A stretch of DNA of 46,391 nt from contig QKBC01000007.1 of assembly GCA_003246205.1 (NCBI GenBank), forward strand, positions 1-46,391, written 5' to 3'. Position numbers and translations under genes: made by a program. Position 1 is the stretch's first letter, and the number at the start of each line of letters is the position of its first letter. Positions 43,701 to 46,391 of the stretch are shown here, piece after piece. This DNA comes from Flavobacterium haoranii (GTDB lineage Bacteria > Bacteroidota > Bacteroidia > Flavobacteriales > Flavobacteriaceae). Under the pieces are notes generated by a model, which did not search any database, had not been told where the DNA came from, and saw only the letters and a list, made by a program, of their open reading frames with translations.

Positions 43701-44346
43701 TAAAAATGTTACATCAGAAGTAATTGGTGAATATGTTCATTATGTAATTCGATTTGAAAATACAGGTACTTATAATGCTCAAAATATTACTATTACTGAC
43801 TATATAGATACTGCTAAGTTTGATATATCAACATTGCAACCTTTAACTGGAAGTCATTTATTTGTAACTAGAATTTCTGATAGCAATAAAGTTGAATTTT
43901 ACTTTCAAAATATAAATTTACCCTTTCAAGATGGTACAAATGATGGTTTTGTTGCATTTAAAATTAAAACTAATACTAATTTAGTTGTTGGAGACACCTT
44001 TTCAAATACTGCAAATATTTATTTTGATTATAATAGTGCCATTGTCACAAATGAATATGTATCTATAATTGAGCAGTCATTAAGTAATAGCGATTTTAAT
44101 TTTGATGGTGATTTTAAAATTTATCCTAATCCAACTGATGATGTGTTAAATCTTTCTTATTCACAGGATCAAGCTATAGTTGTAAACAATATTTCAATTT
44201 ATAATATGCTAGGTCAATTGGTTTTAGTAATTCCTAATGCGAAAACAATCCAAAATATTGATGTTTCTAAATTTAGTAATGGAGAGTATTTAGTGAAGAT
44301 TGATACAAACAAGGGAATAACAAATACTAAGTTCTTAAAAAAATAA
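40726..44346 (+). CDS. Large T9SS-secreted surface protein with delta-60 repeats
   Basis: The 1206-residue protein has a signal peptide (MKKNYLLLTLFVFYFNVAQ). Residues about 70-760 hold about eight to ten delta-60-type repeats, seen as DGSLDDTY, DFTLDNSF, NGTFDSSF, DGTLDSSF and NGILDSSF, each preceded by phrases such as VQSDGKI or VLANGKI. These should form a beta-propeller-like fold. Residues about 1000-1110 form a conserved-repeat-type domain (GEYVHYVIRFENTGTYNAQNITITDYID). The last 75 or so residues (IYPNPTDDVLNLSY to NTKFLKK) are a type A T9SS sorting signal. It is therefore a likely substrate of PorV/PorU. Hand counts on a few 60-base lines give about 20-28% G+C against about 37-42% in neighbouring genes. 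The function is unknown. Confidence 0.88.
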   Translation: MKKNYLLLTLFVFYFNVAQNPAQIDLSFDFRDNVPLMHHKPKKIIELPNGKFLVLFNPIYTQGAIMGYSQYGNNYYEGALMYRLNSDFTIDETFTKPICSVGQTGYLIKDFDVQSDGKIIIVGYFTSINSIPCYNIARLNVDGSLDDTYITLNSQNFNYPSYTSITAVKVMANDQMIIGGKFWFSSGLSSSNNFLKLNSNGTRDYTFKTYNGGGLPSNSVSTVSDYLEVTSLDVDSSGRILYIISRNTADNYGRIFQNGNKDTTFLFGSNPVPSPSVSTILNRRIKALYNGKILVLSPNSFKRLNSDGTIDDSLPVINNAVSFDVESNSDEIYVCLNSSNINKISSTGNVLAQTLSDELTYPTNVFVLASGDIMSNIASQNKNFRFTKFDGNDLLVMNEESSLYKGRGILKNSNDELLILGTSQFRGLMKHHNGIKLLNSDGTIIYNPVLAQGFSNPIALDPFGENNYFFKGVIQPDGKIVLVKVVDKYLGAPNGFSNFLIRLNPDFTLDNSFDGVVPFVTSKILDIALQDNGGILLCTSYGIIRLDSNGTFDSSFNYTMGSGTFNNQANSVKVLANGKILVGGNFTSLESSSIVLNKIARLNSDGTLDSSFQTNNMPNVSYVSSIDVQSDGKILLACSGNKLLRLLPDGDFDTSFVPYQENLPFSLSKVKVLSDDAMLVTLTKEATGSIPANSVLKKLKINGILDSSFDTGSGFNNLVYDIYEDGDNGLIVTGAFTKYDGTFVNGTIRLIGGNGYLITGRNILDSDLNGCSVSDGNYPYLKFNVNNSAFNSVFIPDQYGNYSMAVNEGIYTLTPEFENSTYFSILPSLITVDFPTDSSPYVQDFCITPIGNHPDLEVVLISLNNARPGFDSRYKLFFKNKGNQVQTGTVTVSFNDNVLDLISSNPVQSSQVSNELIYDFSNLLPMETREIDLIFNANAPTENPPLNGGDVLSFTATVSSLLTDDTPNDNIFELNQTVVNSYDPNDKTCLEGKNVTSEVIGEYVHYVIRFENTGTYNAQNITITDYIDTAKFDISTLQPLTGSHLFVTRISDSNKVEFYFQNINLPFQDGTNDGFVAFKIKTNTNLVVGDTFSNTANIYFDYNSAIVTNEYVSIIEQSLSNSDFNFDGDFKIYPNPTDDVLNLSYSQDQAIVVNNISIYNMLGQLVLVIPNAKTIQNIDVSKFSNGEYLVKIDTNKGITNTKFLKK

Positions 44347-44352
44347 AAAAAT

Positions 44353-44383
44353 AAAATGCCTTACAAAAGAGTAAGGCATTTTT
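44353..44383. terminator. Bidirectional terminator between the cargo gene and the glycosyltransferase gene
   Basis: A 12-bp stem (AAAATGCCTTAC 44353-44364, GTAAGGCATTTT 44371-44382) has a 6-nt loop, with A-rich sequence before and T after. It can therefore serve both convergent genes. Confidence 0.85.
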
Positions 44384-45233
44384 ATTTGAATAATTTTTTT
44401 TTCATCTTTTTCCAGCGATATTCTCTAATAAATTGTGCTTGTTCTTTAGTGACCAAAAATGGTTTTTTAGCTTTCTTGGCTCTCCAAAAGCCTTTTATAT
44501 AATCAATGAATAAAAATGGTTTTCCTTTTCGTAAGGCTAATTTTAACGATGCAATTGTTGTAATTACAAAACCATAACCTAGAGAGTAAAAAGCTTCACC
44601 TTGTTTGTAGCGAGAAGTTTTGTTGTAATTGGCTCCGGTAGGTTTTAAATGTTTTACATGCAGACTTTCGTCTGTTTTAACTTGCCAACCGTAAAATTTA
44701 CAAAGCAGTTCGTCTACAGTATCCCAACCCATAGCAGGTTTTAGTCCGCTAATTTGTTCAAAACAAGCTTTTCGATACGCTTTAAAAGCACCACGGATAT
44801 GATCTTTATCGGTTAGGTTTTCTAAAATCCATTCTCCATTTTTCTCAATATAAGCAAAACCACCAACCATTCCAATTCTTGGATTGGATTGAAAGTGTTT
44901 TGTAATCGCTTCAAAGTAGTTTTTAGGAAAAATTAAGTCAGCGTCAGCTTTTACAATAAAATCATAATCGGTATCCAATGCTTCTAACCCTTTGTTAAAA
45001 GCTAAAATAACTTTGCTTCCGGGAAGGTGAGTAGCTTCAGATGTGTTGTTGACTATAGAAATCCAAGGGTATTTCTCAGAAAATTGATTTACGATTTCTT
45101 CTGTATTATCGGTGGAATTGTCATTGACTACCACGACTTTGCTCGGTAAAGCGGTTTGGTTTACCAACGATTCAAGCGTTAATCCAATCAGATTCGCTTC
45201 ATTATGAGCCGGAATGACAATGTGGAATTTCAT
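44382..45233 (-). CDS. Family 2 glycosyltransferase
   Basis: This GT-A fold glycosyltransferase of 283 residues probably transfers a sugar from a nucleotide donor to a surface glycan or lipid. The N-terminal HIVIPAHNEANLI and VVVNDNSTDNTEE match the family 2 nucleotide-binding region. The metal-binding DAD is at 97-99 (IVKADADLIF). A GGFAYIEKNGEW segment and MGWDTVDELL follow, consistent with acceptor and catalytic regions. There are no clear membrane helices, apart from a moderately hydrophobic stretch near 220-232. Donor and acceptor are not evident. It is monocistronic as far as can be seen. Confidence 0.88.
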   Translation of the reverse strand: MKFHIVIPAHNEANLIGLTLESLVNQTALPSKVVVVNDNSTDNTEEIVNQFSEKYPWISIVNNTSEATHLPGSKVILAFNKGLEALDTDYDFIVKADADLIFPKNYFEAITKHFQSNPRIGMVGGFAYIEKNGEWILENLTDKDHIRGAFKAYRKACFEQISGLKPAMGWDTVDELLCKFYGWQVKTDESLHVKHLKPTGANYNKTSRYKQGEAFYSLGYGFVITTIASLKLALRKGKPFLFIDYIKGFWRAKKAKKPFLVTKEQAQFIREYRWKKMKKKLFK

Positions 45234-45366
45234 TATAGATTTATAATTTGTAAATATAATAACTTATAACAGATTAATCATTTTATGAGTTTTAAAAGTC
45301 TTCTGTTAGAGACAAAAGACATCTTTAAAAATAACTCTATTTCTTATTTTTTGTAAGGAATAGTAA

Positions 45367-45397
45367 TTTGTTATGTTATTAACTTGTTGTAATATTG
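45367..45397 (+). promoter_or_regulatory. Promoter of the right-edge repeat protein gene
   Basis: TTTG (45367-45370), exactly 19 bp, TAATATTG (45390-45397) matches the consensus in all but one base and lies 26 bp before ATG 45424. Confidence 0.6.
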
Positions 45398-45423
45398 TAA
45401 ACCAAAGAAAAGAAAATTTAATT

Positions 45424-46391
45424 ATGTTTAAAAAGGCAATATTGTTATTTTTTGTAAGTAAAGTAGTTGTTTCTCAAGTTCAGTTTCCGGTTAATGGAGT
45501 CTCCTCAGGTTCAAATGCAGCCGAAAGGGTTTCAAGTTATACTGTTGCTGGTGCAGGTAATGATAGACTAGAAATTGTTAATGGTACACAAAATGATGGA
45601 CAATTTATACCAACACTTTGGAGTTATAGAAGCACAACTAATACATATGGAATGGTTTATAACGCTGCAATTTCTCCAAACTTAGATTCTGGAACAAGCC
45701 CTGTAATGCTTTTTGTTTCTAATAAAGTGCCTCAACTTCAACTTAGCGCTCCTTCTATTGGAGATTTTCCTTGGGGAAATTCAGGAACGACAACAGAAAT
45801 TGTAACCAGACCTGTTTTTCAATGGAGGAATAATTCATTAAAGATAATGACAATGATGCCTAATGGTAATGTAGGTGTAGGAACTGTATCTCCAACAGCG
45901 CTATTCCATACTAATGGTACCTTGAGGTTTCAAAATTTACAAGATTCGACAAATCCTTTTAAGATTCTAGGCACAGATTCTAATGGCAATGTTTTCGAGT
46001 ACAATCCAATTGATGTTGCAGGTTCGGCTTCTACAGATGAGGATTGGTTACAAATAGACAATACTTTTCCGAATTCAATAGATAATTCAATTTATACCAA
46101 TGGTAATGTTGGGATAAATGTTCAAAATCCTTCGGTTAATTTTGATGTAGACGGAGATATTCGATTCAGAAGTTTACAAGATTCAACAAATCCTTTTAAG
46201 ATTTTAGGAACAGATTCTAATGGCAATGTTTTCGAGTACAATCCAATTGATGTAGCAGGTTCGGCTTCTACAGATGAGGATTGGTTACAAATAGACAATA
46301 CTTTTCCGAATTCAATAGATAATTCAATTTATACCAATGGTAATGTTGGGATAAATGTTCAAAATCCTTCGGTTAATTTTGATGTAGACGG
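45424..46391 (+). CDS. Secreted repeat protein, partial (continues beyond right edge)
   Basis: The frame is open from ATG 45424 to the window end (322 codons). It starts with a signal peptide (MFKKAILLFFVSKVVVSQ). The first 150 residues are a beta-rich head with no family I recognise. A GNVGVGTVSPTALFHTNG segment follows, of the type found in tail-fibre-like and surface proteins of Flavobacteriia. Then come repeats of 79 residues (FQNLQDSTNPFKILGTDSNG to NPSVNFDVDG), of which the second is cut by the edge. It may be a T9SS cargo, or end in an intramolecular chaperone domain, but the C-terminus is not in the window. Confidence 0.75.
   Translation, partial: MFKKAILLFFVSKVVVSQVQFPVNGVSSGSNAAERVSSYTVAGAGNDRLEIVNGTQNDGQFIPTLWSYRSTTNTYGMVYNAAISPNLDSGTSPVMLFVSNKVPQLQLSAPSIGDFPWGNSGTTTEIVTRPVFQWRNNSLKIMTMMPNGNVGVGTVSPTALFHTNGTLRFQNLQDSTNPFKILGTDSNGNVFEYNPIDVAGSASTDEDWLQIDNTFPNSIDNSIYTNGNVGINVQNPSVNFDVDGDIRFRSLQDSTNPFKILGTDSNGNVFEYNPIDVAGSASTDEDWLQIDNTFPNSIDNSIYTNGNVGINVQNPSVNFDVD
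45936..46391 (+). repeat. Tandem 237-bp coding repeats
   Basis: Bases 45936-46172 are repeated from 46173, with the second copy running to the edge (219 of 237 bases seen). I count four mismatches over the 219 aligned bases, with the last roughly 140 identical. The period is 79 codons, so the frame is kept. More copies probably follow outside the window. Confidence 0.92.

Noticed and set aside
1..46391. Prophage, transposon, CRISPR array or defence island
   Set aside because: No integrase, transposase, phage structural gene, regular spacer repeats or known defence domains were seen; the repeats found are within coding genes.

Overview
This window looks like core chromosome from a member of Flavobacteriaceae, most likely Flavobacterium or a close relative. 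The evidence is the AT-rich sequence, the gldJ-porU-porV cluster of the type IX secretion system (T9SS) and gliding machinery, Bacteroidota-type promoters (TTG/TTTG about 19 bp before TAnnTTTG), A-rich leaders without Shine-Dalgarno motifs, and a large cell-surface protein with a T9SS C-terminal tail. I see no prophage, transposase, integrase, CRISPR array, toxin-antitoxin pair or recognisable defence genes.

Layout. 1-5813 (minus): gltB followed by gltD (cut by the left edge), glutamate synthase. 6044-7183 (minus): acyl-CoA dehydrogenase, divergent from anmK (7280-8356). 8450-13073 (plus): a Glu/Leu/Phe/Val dehydrogenase, an NhaD-type antiporter, then exbB-exbD-tonB. 13260-14644: folC and a tRNA-Val. 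14743-16401: a 2-hydroxyacid dehydrogenase fused to a VOC domain, and a TM2 protein. 16448-18241 (minus): a two-domain acyltransferase resembling OlsF of ornithine-lipid synthesis. 18476-21366 (plus): exonuclease III, an OmpA-family lipoprotein and a Tas-like aldo-keto reductase. 21428-26492 (minus): an AsmA-like/GT51 glycosyltransferase, murF and gldJ. 26702-31812 (plus): porU and porV. 31877-35151: cytidine deaminase and pyruvate dehydrogenase E1-alpha and E2. 35233-39084: an SDR protein, a SprT-like protein, mannose-1-phosphate guanylyltransferase and a DUF389 membrane protein. 39095-40620 (minus): an MlaE/MlaF lipid ABC transporter pair. 40726-44346: an AT-rich T9SS cargo protein. 44382-45233 (minus): a family 2 glycosyltransferase. 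45424 to the right edge: the start of a secreted protein with nearly identical 237-bp tandem repeats.

Themes. Much of the window serves the cell envelope: T9SS export and surface attachment (gldJ, porU, porV and one clear cargo), energy transduction to the outer membrane (exbB, exbD, tonB), peptidoglycan synthesis and recycling (murF, GT51, anmK), lipids (OlsF-like, MlaEF) and sugar nucleotides (manC). The rest is central carbon and nitrogen metabolism. No stretch over 300 bases lacks a gene. The intergenic regions hold many clear hairpin terminators and several promoter-like elements.

I found no convincing wholly new multi-gene system. The best leads are the dehydrogenase-VOC fusion, the AsmA-like/GT51 fusion beside murF, undescribed palindromes at the gltB, Glu/Leu dehydrogenase and pdhA promoters, a separate promoter for porV, and the repeat-bearing or AT-rich surface-protein genes at the right end.
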